Part shown: in pieces, positions 31,310-39,026 of the stretch
How positions within the stretch are numbered: the stretch's first letter is position 1
How the letters are laid out: every line of letters starts with the position of its first letter
Source of the DNA: Tannerellaceae bacterium
GTDB taxonomy: Bacteria > Bacteroidota > Bacteroidia > Bacteroidales > Tannerellaceae
Reading direction: 5' to 3'
DNA: 53,436 bases
Assembly (NCBI GenBank): GCA_031276545.1
Contig: JAISMW010000037.1
Location: 1-53,436 of the forward strand
Notes under the pieces: generated by a model
Databases searched by the model: none
The model's input: only the letters and a program-made list of their open reading frames with translations
Told to the model about the DNA's origin: nothing
Program-made: the position numbers and the translations under genes

Positions 31310-31747
31310 ATGACGTTTTCCGGGATAGACATTACAGACCTTTTGCCTCAGCGCCGCCCCTTTGTCCTGATCGATCGCCTCCTTGATTTTGATGCGGAGC
31401 GCGTACAGACGTCTTTTGAGATACGGGAGGACACGATCTTTTGCGAGGATGGCTGTCTGAGCGAATCCGGTTTGATAGAGAATATGGCCCAGACGTGTGC
31501 AGCCCGTATGGGATACATCAACAAATATGTATGCGGCGGCACGGTGAAACTGGGATTCATCGGGGCGATCCGCAATATGGACATCTTTCGCCTGCCCCGG
31601 GTCGGCGAGGTTGTCACCACACAGATTATCGTCAGGGAAGAAGTATTCCGGATGACGCTTGCGGAGGCCACCGTGACCGTTGGTGGGGAACTGATAGCCT
31701 CTGGCGAAATGAAGATATCCATTACCGATATAGCACGCGAAGAATGA
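31310..31747 (+). CDS. hot-dog dehydratase-like protein (FabZ/ApeP type)
   Basis: 145 residues from the ATG at 31310, one base after the methyltransferase stop; the frame is open to a TTG at 31286 inside the previous gene, which is not used here. The family dehydrates 3-hydroxyacyl-ACP. LLPQRRPFVLIDRL aligns with the FabZ motif LPHRxPFLLVDR, but the catalytic His is Gln (residue 14). The Glu block is kept (LIENMAQTCAARMGY). It may be a non-catalytic partner of the ApeI-like domain at 37902. The stop overlaps the next start as ATGA. Confidence 0.82.
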   Translation: MTFSGIDITDLLPQRRPFVLIDRLLDFDAERVQTSFEIREDTIFCEDGCLSESGLIENMAQTCAARMGYINKYVCGGTVKLGFIGAIRNMDIFRLPRVGEVVTTQIIVREEVFRMTLAEATVTVGGELIASGEMKISITDIAREE

Positions 31748-32175
31748 AAACAGACAGGATCCGACTGGAAGCTTCGAAAGAAATAAACGTCCGCTTCAGC
31801 GAGGTGGACTCGATGAATTTTGTATGGCACGGATCGTATGCGCTCTACTTTGAAGACGGGCGCGAAGCCTTCGGCGCAAAATACGAGTTGGGCTATCTGG
31901 ATATATTCTCCCACGGATACTATGCGCCCCTGGTCGATTTACGGTTCAGCTACAGGAAACCGCTGGTGTACGGTACAAAGGCGCAGGTGGAGACGGTTTA
32001 CCGTCATACGGAAGCCGCGAAGATCCTGTTTGACTACCGGATCATCGATCTGCGCGATCGGTCTCTGCTTGCCACAGGTTCGTCTGTTCAGGTCTTTCTG
32101 GACAAAGCCTATCAGTTAGTGTGGGGGAATCCTCCGTTTTATGAAGCCTGGAAACAAAAAATGGGGTTGATGTGA
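31744..32175 (+). CDS. acyl-CoA/acyl-ACP thioesterase (4HBT, YbgC/FadM-like)
   Basis: 143 residues with the 4HBT pattern RFSEVDSMNFVWHGSYALYF, where the Asp of the family active site is present, then VDLRFSYRKPLVYGTKAQVE. Such hot-dog thioesterases release or proof-read thioester-bound chains; the APE thioesterase ApeK is the likely counterpart. The start was placed at 31744 because it overlaps the previous stop (ATGA) and gives exactly a 4HBT-length protein; the frame upstream is open but runs through another gene. Confidence 0.88.
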   Translation: MKTDRIRLEASKEINVRFSEVDSMNFVWHGSYALYFEDGREAFGAKYELGYLDIFSHGYYAPLVDLRFSYRKPLVYGTKAQVETVYRHTEAAKILFDYRIIDLRDRSLLATGSSVQVFLDKAYQLVWGNPPFYEAWKQKMGLM

Positions 32176-33326
32176 TGGTTTGGGCAGGTGACCATATTAT
32201 TTCGTCCCTGGGATTCGGTACTGCGGAAAATTACGGGGCTGTCTGTTCCGGACGCTCCGGTATCCGCTTGTATGATGCCCGTCCGGGGATACCCGAACCG
32301 TTCTATGCTTCGTATATAGACCGTACCCGTCTGGACGACTGCTTTGCCGCTGCCGGCGGAAACCCGTCCGACTATACGCCGCTTGAGCGGGCTGCGATTC
32401 TGTCGGTGGTTTATGCGGCGGAGGAAGCCCGGATCGACCTTTCCGCTCCGGATGTACTGTTTATTTTTTCCTCTACTAAAGGCAATGTGCATCTGCTGGA
32501 TGAGGGAGCGGAAGGATCCGGCGATCCCCGCCTCTACTTATGGCATACAGCCCGCCTGATTGCCGGATACTTTCATAACACCAACGAACCGCTGGTGGTG
32601 TCCGGCGCCTGTATTTCGGGCGCTTGCGCCCAAGTAGTTGCCATGCGGGAACTGGCCTCCAGCCGCTACGAATATGCGGTGGTGACGGGTGCAGATATGC
32701 TGTCGAGGTTCATTATTTCCGGTTTCCAGTCGCTCAAAGCCCTGTCGCCTGCTCCCTGCCGTCCGTTCGATGCCGCCCGGAACGGACTGAATCCGGGAGA
32801 ATCGGCCTCTACCATCATCTACCGGAGAACAGACAGGGAAGATACTCCCTGCACCGTGGAACTGGTACGGGGAGCGATTCGCAACGACGCCAATCATATA
32901 TCAGGCCCTTCGCGAACCGGCGAAGGCTGCTTTCGCGCCATACGGGCTTCATTGGAAGACCTCTCGCCCGACGACCTTGCCTTTGTGTGTGCCCACGGTA
33001 CCGCTACGGCCTACAACGACCGCATGGAGGCCGCAGCCCTGACACGAGCCGGACTGCACCGTGTGCCGGTAAACAGTCTGAAAGGATACTTCGGCCATAC
33101 ATTCGGGGCGGCAGGCGTTTTGGAGAGTATCCTCTCTGTCCGCGCCCTGGCAGACGGGATAGTGCTCCCCACCTGCGGATTCGAAAAGGGAGATCCCGAG
33201 TATCCCCTGCCTGTGGCCGACCGGATTCTCCGCACGGAGAAATCCGATTGCCTGAAGACGCTTTCCGGCTTCGGAGGATGCAATGCGGCTTTACTGTTCA
33301 GAAAAAAAATAAAAAGAAAGGGATGA
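32175..33326 (+). CDS. beta-ketoacyl-ACP synthase, complete catalytic triad
   Basis: 383 residues of the FabB/FabF fold. The nucleophile lies in SGACISGACA (Cys 146), the two catalytic His in AHGTATAYND (His 274) and GYFGHTFGAAG (His 308). It condenses malonyl-ACP with the growing chain, or starts it. The SGACISG wording differs from the usual TACSSG and resembles ApeR/ApeC-side synthases. The ATG at 32175 overlaps the thioesterase stop (TGATG). GC and codon use fit its neighbours. Confidence 0.9.
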   Translation: MVWAGDHIISSLGFGTAENYGAVCSGRSGIRLYDARPGIPEPFYASYIDRTRLDDCFAAAGGNPSDYTPLERAAILSVVYAAEEARIDLSAPDVLFIFSSTKGNVHLLDEGAEGSGDPRLYLWHTARLIAGYFHNTNEPLVVSGACISGACAQVVAMRELASSRYEYAVVTGADMLSRFIISGFQSLKALSPAPCRPFDAARNGLNPGESASTIIYRRTDREDTPCTVELVRGAIRNDANHISGPSRTGEGCFRAIRASLEDLSPDDLAFVCAHGTATAYNDRMEAAALTRAGLHRVPVNSLKGYFGHTFGAAGVLESILSVRALADGIVLPTCGFEKGDPEYPLPVADRILRTEKSDCLKTLSGFGGCNAALLFRKKIKRKG

Positions 33327-33961
33327 TAATGCCATTGTATGTAAGAAGAACGGCTTGCATTACCGGCAGAACAGCCTCGGTTGACGGAAAGGAAATTCCT
33401 GTTCCAGCCGGAGACGGCCGATTTCTGACGTCCCTATACCGGGCGCTTCAGACGGATTACCCGAAGTTTTTCAAGATGGATCATCTGTCAAAGCTCGGAT
33501 TCCTGGCCTCCGAACTGCTTTTTCGGGAGGAAGAAGTGCGCTTTGTTCCCCGTGAAGACTGCGCCGTGATTTGTTTCAACCGGAGCGCTTCGCTGGATAC
33601 CGATACCTTATATCAGGCAAGCATCGGCCGGGACGGGGATTATTTCCCAAGTCCCTCGCTCTTTGTCTATACACTCCCCAATATCGTTACGGCTGAAATA
33701 GCCATCCGAAACAAATTGTACGGGGAAACTTCCTTCTATATTTGCAAAGAATTTAATGTACAGCAACTGTACGGAACGGTGAAGAATACCTTTGCCGACG
33801 CGCATATCCGTTCGGCGCTGGCCGGATGGACGGAATACGGAGGAGAGAGATGCGAAGCTTTCATGATGCAGATAGAAACTCTTCCGGCTTCGGAATCCGA
33901 TCCTCTGTTCTCTGTTGAATTTTTAACGACTGTAAAACATAAATACATGTACCATGGATGA
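33323..33961 (+). CDS. half-length ketosynthase-like protein
   Basis: 212 residues beginning MIMPLYVRRTACITGR (ATG at 33323, overlapping the previous stop; ATG at 33329 also possible). The text KMDHLSKLGFLASELL, NRSASLDTD and SPSLFVYTLPNIVTAEIAIR is that of the N-terminal half of a beta-ketoacyl synthase. The His-bearing C-terminal half is missing, and the TACSSG nucleophile loop is not recognisable; one Cys follows in SFYICKEF. The reading frame is clean and both neighbours overlap it by a few bases, so it looks like a maintained gene, not debris. The role is unknown; a structural partner of a synthase is one possibility. Confidence 0.8.
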   Translation: MIMPLYVRRTACITGRTASVDGKEIPVPAGDGRFLTSLYRALQTDYPKFFKMDHLSKLGFLASELLFREEEVRFVPREDCAVICFNRSASLDTDTLYQASIGRDGDYFPSPSLFVYTLPNIVTAEIAIRNKLYGETSFYICKEFNVQQLYGTVKNTFADAHIRSALAGWTEYGGERCEAFMMQIETLPASESDPLFSVEFLTTVKHKYMYHG

Positions 33962-34211
33962 GTTGATTCTAAAATTAAAAAAAGAAATTATTGAGGTATT
34001 AAATCTGGAAGAAGTAACTCCGGAGGATATAACAGACGATGCCCCCCTTTTCGGAGAAGGATTGGGACTGGACTCCATTGACGCCCTTGAACTGATTGTC
34101 CTTATGGAAAAAAACTACGGCATCAAGCTGAAAGACCCTTCGCAGGGACGCGAGCTGTTCCGCTCTATTCGCGTAATGGCCGACTATATTCAGTCGAACA
34201 GAACAAAATAA
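33954..34211 (+). CDS. acyl carrier protein 2 of the cluster
   Basis: 85 residues. GLGLDSIDALELIVLMEK holds the phosphopantetheine Ser at 41. It differs clearly from ACP 1 at 29049, so the two probably serve separate steps (starter loading versus elongation), as proposed for the two carriers of aryl-polyene systems. It overlaps the previous gene by 8 bases and lies 3 bases before the next. Confidence 0.93.
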   Translation: MDELILKLKKEIIEVLNLEEVTPEDITDDAPLFGEGLGLDSIDALELIVLMEKNYGIKLKDPSQGRELFRSIRVMADYIQSNRTK

Positions 34212-34214
34212 GAG

Positions 34215-35420
34215 ATGACGGAAAGAATTTTTGTAACAGGAGCCGGTATCATCTCTGCGCTGGGCGTCCATAAGGAGGAGACCTTTGCTGCGTTGCGCGA
34301 ACAGCGTAGCGGCATTGCCCCCCTTTTTTATCTGAAAACAGCACATAGAGGACTTCCCGCAGGCGAGGTAAAACGCACAAACCGGGACATGATGCGGATG
34401 CTTGGACTGCCTGAAACAGAAATTACCACAAGAACTTCCCTGATGGGAATGATTGCCGTGCGCGAAGCGCTGGAACAGGCAGGTCTTTTGGGAAAAAACG
34501 GATTGCGCATCGCGCTGATTTCCGGCACTACGGTAGGCGGGATGGATATGAGCGAACAGTATTACCTGGATTTCCTGGAAAACGATACCCGGAATGCTTA
34601 CATCGCCACGCATGATTGCGGAGCCTGTACGGAAATGATTGCGAATCATACCGGCGTTTTTTCGATGGTAGATACCGTTTCTACCGCCTGCTCTTCTGCC
34701 GCCAACGCGATTATGCTGGGCGCCATGCTGATCCGCAGCGGAAGAGCGGACATCGCTGTGGCAGGGGGAAGCGAGTGCATCACAAAGTTCCATCTGAACG
34801 GATTCAAATCCCTGATGATTCTGGACCCGGAACCCTGCAAACCGTTCGATGCAAACCGCGCCGGGCTGAACTTGGGTGAAGGTGCGGCATACGTGGTGCT
34901 GGAGTCTGAAAACTCCGTTCGTGCACGAAACGTGAAACCGCTATGCCGCCTGTCCGGATACGGCAATGCTTGCGATGCGTTCCATCAAACGGCATCTTCG
35001 CCGGAGGGAGAAGGAGCCTTTCTGTCCATGGTGAAAGCGCTCGATTCGGCAGGTCTTTCACCCGGTGATATCGGTTATATCAACGCACACGGCACAGGTA
35101 CGGAAAACAACGACCTGAGCGAAGGCATTGCCATCCGGCGTGTCTTCCGGCAGCATATACCGCCCGTTTCGTCTACCAAGTCTTTTACCGGGCATACTAC
35201 CAGCGCGGCCGGAGGAGTGGAAGCCGTCATCTCCATGCTGGCCTTACAGCATAACTTTATCCCGGTCAATCTGAATTTTTCGTCGCCCATGAAAGAACTG
35301 GCCTTTGTGCCGGCTACCGTAGAAAAACCGGCGCTTCCTTTGCAGCATATCCTCTCCAATTCGTTCGGTTTCGGAGGCAATGATACGTCGCTCATCTTCT
35401 CGAAAACAGATACCGTATGA
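34215..35420 (+). CDS. beta-ketoacyl-ACP synthase (FabF-type)
   Basis: 401 residues, a complete FabF-like synthase with Cys 159 in VSTACSSAANA, His 292 in NAHGTGTENND and His 327 in FTGHTTSAAGG. Start RIFVTGAGIISALG and end SNSFGFGGNDTSLIF are textbook. It precedes the KS-like gene at 35417 with an ATGA overlap, the arrangement of a KS/chain-length-factor pair, so the two probably form a heterodimer that sets the polyene length. Confidence 0.93.
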   Translation: MTERIFVTGAGIISALGVHKEETFAALREQRSGIAPLFYLKTAHRGLPAGEVKRTNRDMMRMLGLPETEITTRTSLMGMIAVREALEQAGLLGKNGLRIALISGTTVGGMDMSEQYYLDFLENDTRNAYIATHDCGACTEMIANHTGVFSMVDTVSTACSSAANAIMLGAMLIRSGRADIAVAGGSECITKFHLNGFKSLMILDPEPCKPFDANRAGLNLGEGAAYVVLESENSVRARNVKPLCRLSGYGNACDAFHQTASSPEGEGAFLSMVKALDSAGLSPGDIGYINAHGTGTENNDLSEGIAIRRVFRQHIPPVSSTKSFTGHTTSAAGGVEAVISMLALQHNFIPVNLNFSSPMKELAFVPATVEKPALPLQHILSNSFGFGGNDTSLIFSKTDTV

Positions 35421-36454
35421 AAGATGTATATATTCTGGCAGCGAAACATATCTCCGCCCAGTCTCCCCTGTGCGAAGAATGGATGGATAATCCGGTATCT
35501 TATACCGAATCCTATGTGCGTGCCGCAGACCCGGACTACACCCGTTATTTTGCACCGAACACGGCGCGCCGTCTGGGGAAGATACTGAAACGCGCTATGC
35601 TTACATCGCGGCAGGTGATGCAGGCCTCCGGTATTTCCCAGCCGGACGCCATTATCACCGCTACCGGGCTGGGCTGTATCGAGAACACCGAGTGTTTCCT
35701 GGACGCCCTGACGCGCGAAGGAGAATCGCTGCTGAAGCCCACCTGCTTCATGCAATCGACCCATAATACCATCAGCTCGCTGATAGCAATCGACGCACAT
35801 TGCTGCGGGTATAATTCTACGTATTCGCACAAAGGTACCTCTTTCGAATGTGCCCTGCTGGATGCGTTCATGCAGTTGGAAAACGGGTCTATACGGACAG
35901 CCCTGGTTGGTGCACACGACGAGATGACCCCGAACTATTTCAAACTGCTGAAACGGATTGGATACTTAGGCCATTCCGGGAACGGTTTTAGCAGCGAAAC
36001 GGCCATATCCCTGATGCTGGCCACCGAACCCAAAGGCCGTCCGCTGTGCCGGTTGCTGGGAATAGAAATGCGGTACGGTACAGACCGGGAAGCGCTGCGG
36101 CAAACCTTCGGGCGCTTCCTGCAACAGGCATCAGTGTCTTTAGACGAAATAGACGCAGTGATGATTGGTACGAACGGACAGCTTCCGAACGACCGAATCT
36201 ATGCGGAGATCTGCCCGGTTTTATTCCCCGGTAAGCACCTGCTCCGCTACAAACACCTGTTCGGCGAGTCCTATACGGCTCCCGGACTGGGGCTGTATGC
36301 TGCCGCCGTCTGTCTGGATCGGCAGCGTATCCCCGCACACCTCCTGATAAATGCCCCGTATACGGAACAAAGAGGTATCGGGCGTATCCTGCTGTATAAT
36401 CAGTTCGAGAATCAAAATCACTCCCTTATACTTTTATCATCATGTGGAAAATAA
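35417..36454 (+). CDS. chain-length-factor-type ketosynthase homologue
   Basis: 345 residues with KS wording (DAIITATGLGCIENTECFLD, KPTCFMQSTHNTISSLIA, GYNSTYSHKGTSFECALLDA). The nucleophile loop reads TYSHKGTSFE without Cys, the first His motif reads GTNGQLPND (Asn for His) and the second reads LFGESYTAPGLG (no His), so all three catalytic positions are changed. This is the mark of chain-length factors, which pair with an active KS and shape its tunnel. Overlap with the upstream KS supports a KS-CLF dimer like ApeO-ApeC; its length is shorter than usual KSs. Confidence 0.85.
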   Translation: MKDVYILAAKHISAQSPLCEEWMDNPVSYTESYVRAADPDYTRYFAPNTARRLGKILKRAMLTSRQVMQASGISQPDAIITATGLGCIENTECFLDALTREGESLLKPTCFMQSTHNTISSLIAIDAHCCGYNSTYSHKGTSFECALLDAFMQLENGSIRTALVGAHDEMTPNYFKLLKRIGYLGHSGNGFSSETAISLMLATEPKGRPLCRLLGIEMRYGTDREALRQTFGRFLQQASVSLDEIDAVMIGTNGQLPNDRIYAEICPVLFPGKHLLRYKHLFGESYTAPGLGLYAAAVCLDRQRIPAHLLINAPYTEQRGIGRILLYNQFENQNHSLILLSSCGK

Positions 36455-36795
36455 TCCTGCTGTCTACTGTCCAGTGTCTGTTCCTGTCGGGAGGACAAGT
36501 CTTCCTTAAATTTGCGATGAATCGCCTGGATACCTTTCAGTTTTCCCGGCTGTTCTTCCGGAATCTGCTGACCAATTGGTACCTGCTTGCTTCGGGTCTC
36601 TGTATGGTCATAGCCACGTTGCTGTGGCTGTATATCCTGAAGCATTTCGATTTTTCTGTGGCCTATCCGATGATTAGCATCAGCTATATTTTCGGTATGC
36701 TGGCGGCCATTTATATTTTTCATGAGACAGTGCCGCTCATTCGCTGGGCAGGCGTTTGCTTCATCATGATAGGTGTAACCCTTATTGCCCGGTAA
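36442..36795 (+). CDS. SMR/EamA-like four-helix membrane protein
   Basis: 117 residues with four membrane segments (LLSTVQCLFLSGGQVFLKFA, WYLLASGLCMVIATLLWLYI, FSVAYPMISISYIFGMLAAI, RWAGVCFIMIGVTLIA). Layout resembles the small multidrug resistance family and the ArnE/ArnF flippase subunits, which move lipid-linked sugars across the inner membrane. In this cluster a flippase for the glycolipid-like intermediate is a plausible inference. The gene starts within the last 13 bases of the previous one. Confidence 0.75.
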   Translation: MWKIILLSTVQCLFLSGGQVFLKFAMNRLDTFQFSRLFFRNLLTNWYLLASGLCMVIATLLWLYILKHFDFSVAYPMISISYIFGMLAAIYIFHETVPLIRWAGVCFIMIGVTLIAR

Positions 36796-36797
36796 AG

Positions 36798-37454
36798 ATG
36801 AGAAACAGACAACAACTCATCCTGCGGGCTGCCTGCTGCCTGCTCTGTGTAATCCCCATGAATGTCCATGCACAGGACCTCCGGCCGGCAAGCCCGGAAG
36901 AACAGCGGGAAATCGTAGCGCAAATAGAGAAAGCTTCCCGAAAGATGACCTCTTTGACGTGCGACTTTGAGCAAGTAAAAACACTGTCTATCCTGAACGA
37001 GGAAATGATTTCAAAAGGCCGGATGTATTACCGGAATGATCATTGCCTGCGATGGGAATACCTCTCGCCCTACCGGTACACCTTTGTGCTGAATAATAAA
37101 ACCATCCTGATGCAGGCCGGAAACAGCCGGAATGTAATCGACGTGAAATCGAGCAGGTTCTTTCAGGAAATCGTTCGAATAATGATGAACGGAATCAACG
37201 GGATGACCGACCTGAAGAGTTTCGACGTCCGTTACTACAAACAAGAAAAGGAAGGGCTGTGGAATGCTCATCTCTTCCCGAAGCAAAAGGATATGAAGCA
37301 GATGTTCACCAGCATCAAGCTCTCCTTCCACCCGGAGGATTATACCGTCGGCCAGGTAGAGATGAACGAACGTAGCGGGGATACCACCGTCATCCGACTG
37401 TCGGGCAAACGAATCAATGAGAAAATTGAAGATGACACGTTTCATATTCATTAA
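36798..37454 (+). CDS. LolA-like periplasmic carrier
   Basis: 218 residues: a signal peptide to about residue 26 (MNVHAQ) then the LolA-like half-barrel fold (TSLTCDFEQVKTLSILNEEM, GRMYYRNDHCLRWEYLSPYR). LolA itself carries lipoproteins across the periplasm; a dedicated homologue is a fixed part of aryl-polyene clusters, where it is thought to take the lipid product to the outer membrane. The ATG at 36798 comes 2 bases after the previous stop; the longer open frame upstream lies inside that gene. Confidence 0.85.
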   Translation: MRNRQQLILRAACCLLCVIPMNVHAQDLRPASPEEQREIVAQIEKASRKMTSLTCDFEQVKTLSILNEEMISKGRMYYRNDHCLRWEYLSPYRYTFVLNNKTILMQAGNSRNVIDVKSSRFFQEIVRIMMNGINGMTDLKSFDVRYYKQEKEGLWNAHLFPKQKDMKQMFTSIKLSFHPEDYTVGQVEMNERSGDTTVIRLSGKRINEKIEDDTFHIH

Positions 37455-37905
37455 CCTGTGGCTTGTGCTTTTCCTCTCGTGCGCTCCTGTCCGCCGCGAG
37501 CCGCTGACCGGCATCCTGTCCAGCCTGGAACAGACCGGCAGGTTCCGGCTGCATATCCGGGCCGACCGGGTGGATATGACCGGCATCCTGGCGGTACGGC
37601 ATCCGGAAGGCGAATGGCGCGGCAGCGTGATCAATGAGTTTGGTATAAAGGCTTTCGATTTCATTGTAAAAGATCGGAAATGCCGGCTGCTGAACATCCT
37701 GCCTTCATTCAACAAATGGTATATCCGCAAAACCATTGAAAGCGATTTCTCTTTCCTCTTCCGGGCGGCACAGCAGGGCGATGCGGTGAAGGGGAAAAGT
37801 GTAAGCCTTCAATCCGGCGGCGCGTTCCGTATAAAAAATGAACGGCGGCATATTGAATACATCTTTCAACCTATGACAGATACCCTGCAAACGTTTCCGC
37901 TATGA
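37417..37905 (+). CDS. small lipoprotein (DUF3261-like)
   Basis: 162 residues: a hydrophobic leader ending in VLFLSCAPVRREP with a probable lipidated Cys, then a beta-rich domain (GRFRLHIRADRVDMTGILAV, YIRKTIESDFSFLF). The start at 37417 overlaps the LolA-like gene by 38 bases; an ATG at 37432 also fits. Lipoproteins of the DUF3261 kind accompany LolA and MMPL genes in aryl-polyene clusters, and a LolB-like acceptor role has been suggested by analogy. The family assignment here is from pattern and position only. Confidence 0.65.
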   Translation: MRKLKMTRFIFINLWLVLFLSCAPVRREPLTGILSSLEQTGRFRLHIRADRVDMTGILAVRHPEGEWRGSVINEFGIKAFDFIVKDRKCRLLNILPSFNKWYIRKTIESDFSFLFRAAQQGDAVKGKSVSLQSGGAFRIKNERRHIEYIFQPMTDTLQTFPL

Positions 37906-39026
37906 TCCATGATTTTTACAAAGTAACGCAGTGTACCGACGACGATTCGGCATATACCCTTTCCCTTGACAAAGGGCATCCGGTCTATCAGGCACACTTT
38001 CCGGGCAATCCCGTCACGCCGGGCGCGTGCATCATCGAGTTTTGCAAGGAACTGGCGGAGCGCCGGACAGGCGAAAAGCTACGGCTTAGGAAAGTATTGA
38101 ATGTAAAGTTCCTGTCGGTTATCAATCCGGAAGAACACGATACCGTGCAGGTAGTCTTCACGGAAGTATCCCCTGTGGAAGAAGGGTATCGGGTGTCGGC
38201 GCGGGTCTGTTCGGAGACGCTCCTGTTCTGCAAACTGAGTTTGTATCTGCAGCGTATACCCCCCGCTCCGCTTTTGGAAGCCGAAATGCGGCAACTGAGT
38301 ATTTGCGTTGTCATTCCTACATACAATAATGCGCAATACCTGCCGGGTGTATTGGATGAGGTGTTGCGGTATACCTCGTCGGTCATCGTGGTGAACGACG
38401 GTTCAACCGACCGTACTTCCAAACTGCTGGAATCCTGTCGATCGCGTATAAGTCTTGTTTCCTATCCGCGGAATAGAGGGAAAGGGTATGCGCTCGGCCG
38501 GGGTTTTGATCAGGCGGAGGCATTGGGATATACCTACGCCATCACGATGGATTCCGACGGCCAGCATCTGGCGTCCGACCTGCCCCGCTTTGTAGAGGCG
38601 ATCGGGAAATATCCCGATTCGATGATTATAGGAAGCCGGGAACTGCGGCAAACGAATATGCCGTCGGGGAATACCTTTGCCAATGTGTTCTCCAATTTCT
38701 GGTTCATGGTACAAACCGGCCTGCGCCTGCCCGATACGCAGACCGGGTTTCGCCTGTATCCGCTTGGAAAAATGAAAGGGATGCGCGCTTTTACCTCGAA
38801 GTACGAAGCCGAACTGGAATTGCTTGTTCGTTCTGCCTGGAGGAATATCCGGCAAATTCCCATAGGCATACAGGTCTGTTATCCTCCGGCGGGCAAGCGG
38901 GTGACGCATTTCAGGCCGGGCATGGATTTCTTCCGCATCAGTTTACTGAATACGGTGCTTGTCCCGCTGGCTATTCTCTATGGATATCCTTCCCGTTTCA
39001 TCCGTTCAATAACGAAAAACAGATGA
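37902..39026 (+). CDS. dehydratase-glycosyltransferase (GT2) fusion
   Basis: 374 residues in two domains. Residues 1-125 form an ApeI/FabA-like hot-dog domain with the catalytic-type motif HFPGNPVTPGACIIE (His 32). Residues 129-374 are a family 2 glycosyltransferase: CVVIPTYNNAQYL, VVNDGSTDRT and MDSDGQH with the DxD metal site, then QTGFRLYP. A Met at 129 opens the GT part, but no ribosome site or frame break separates the domains. Fusion of chain dehydration and sugar transfer suggests that polyene building and anchor building are physically joined. Confidence 0.88.
   Translation: MIHDFYKVTQCTDDDSAYTLSLDKGHPVYQAHFPGNPVTPGACIIEFCKELAERRTGEKLRLRKVLNVKFLSVINPEEHDTVQVVFTEVSPVEEGYRVSARVCSETLLFCKLSLYLQRIPPAPLLEAEMRQLSICVVIPTYNNAQYLPGVLDEVLRYTSSVIVVNDGSTDRTSKLLESCRSRISLVSYPRNRGKGYALGRGFDQAEALGYTYAITMDSDGQHLASDLPRFVEAIGKYPDSMIIGSRELRQTNMPSGNTFANVFSNFWFMVQTGLRLPDTQTGFRLYPLGKMKGMRAFTSKYEAELELLVRSAWRNIRQIPIGIQVCYPPAGKRVTHFRPGMDFFRISLLNTVLVPLAILYGYPSRFIRSITKNR

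Noticed and set aside
30178..31332. 384-codon minus-strand open frame
   Set aside because: Antisense to the O-methyltransferase gene; partly helped by the perfect hairpin, which reads alike on both strands.
36442..36795. Drug-efflux SMR pump
   Set aside because: The fold is similar, but the place in a lipid-building operon and likeness to ArnE/F-type subunits make a lipid-linked substrate more likely.
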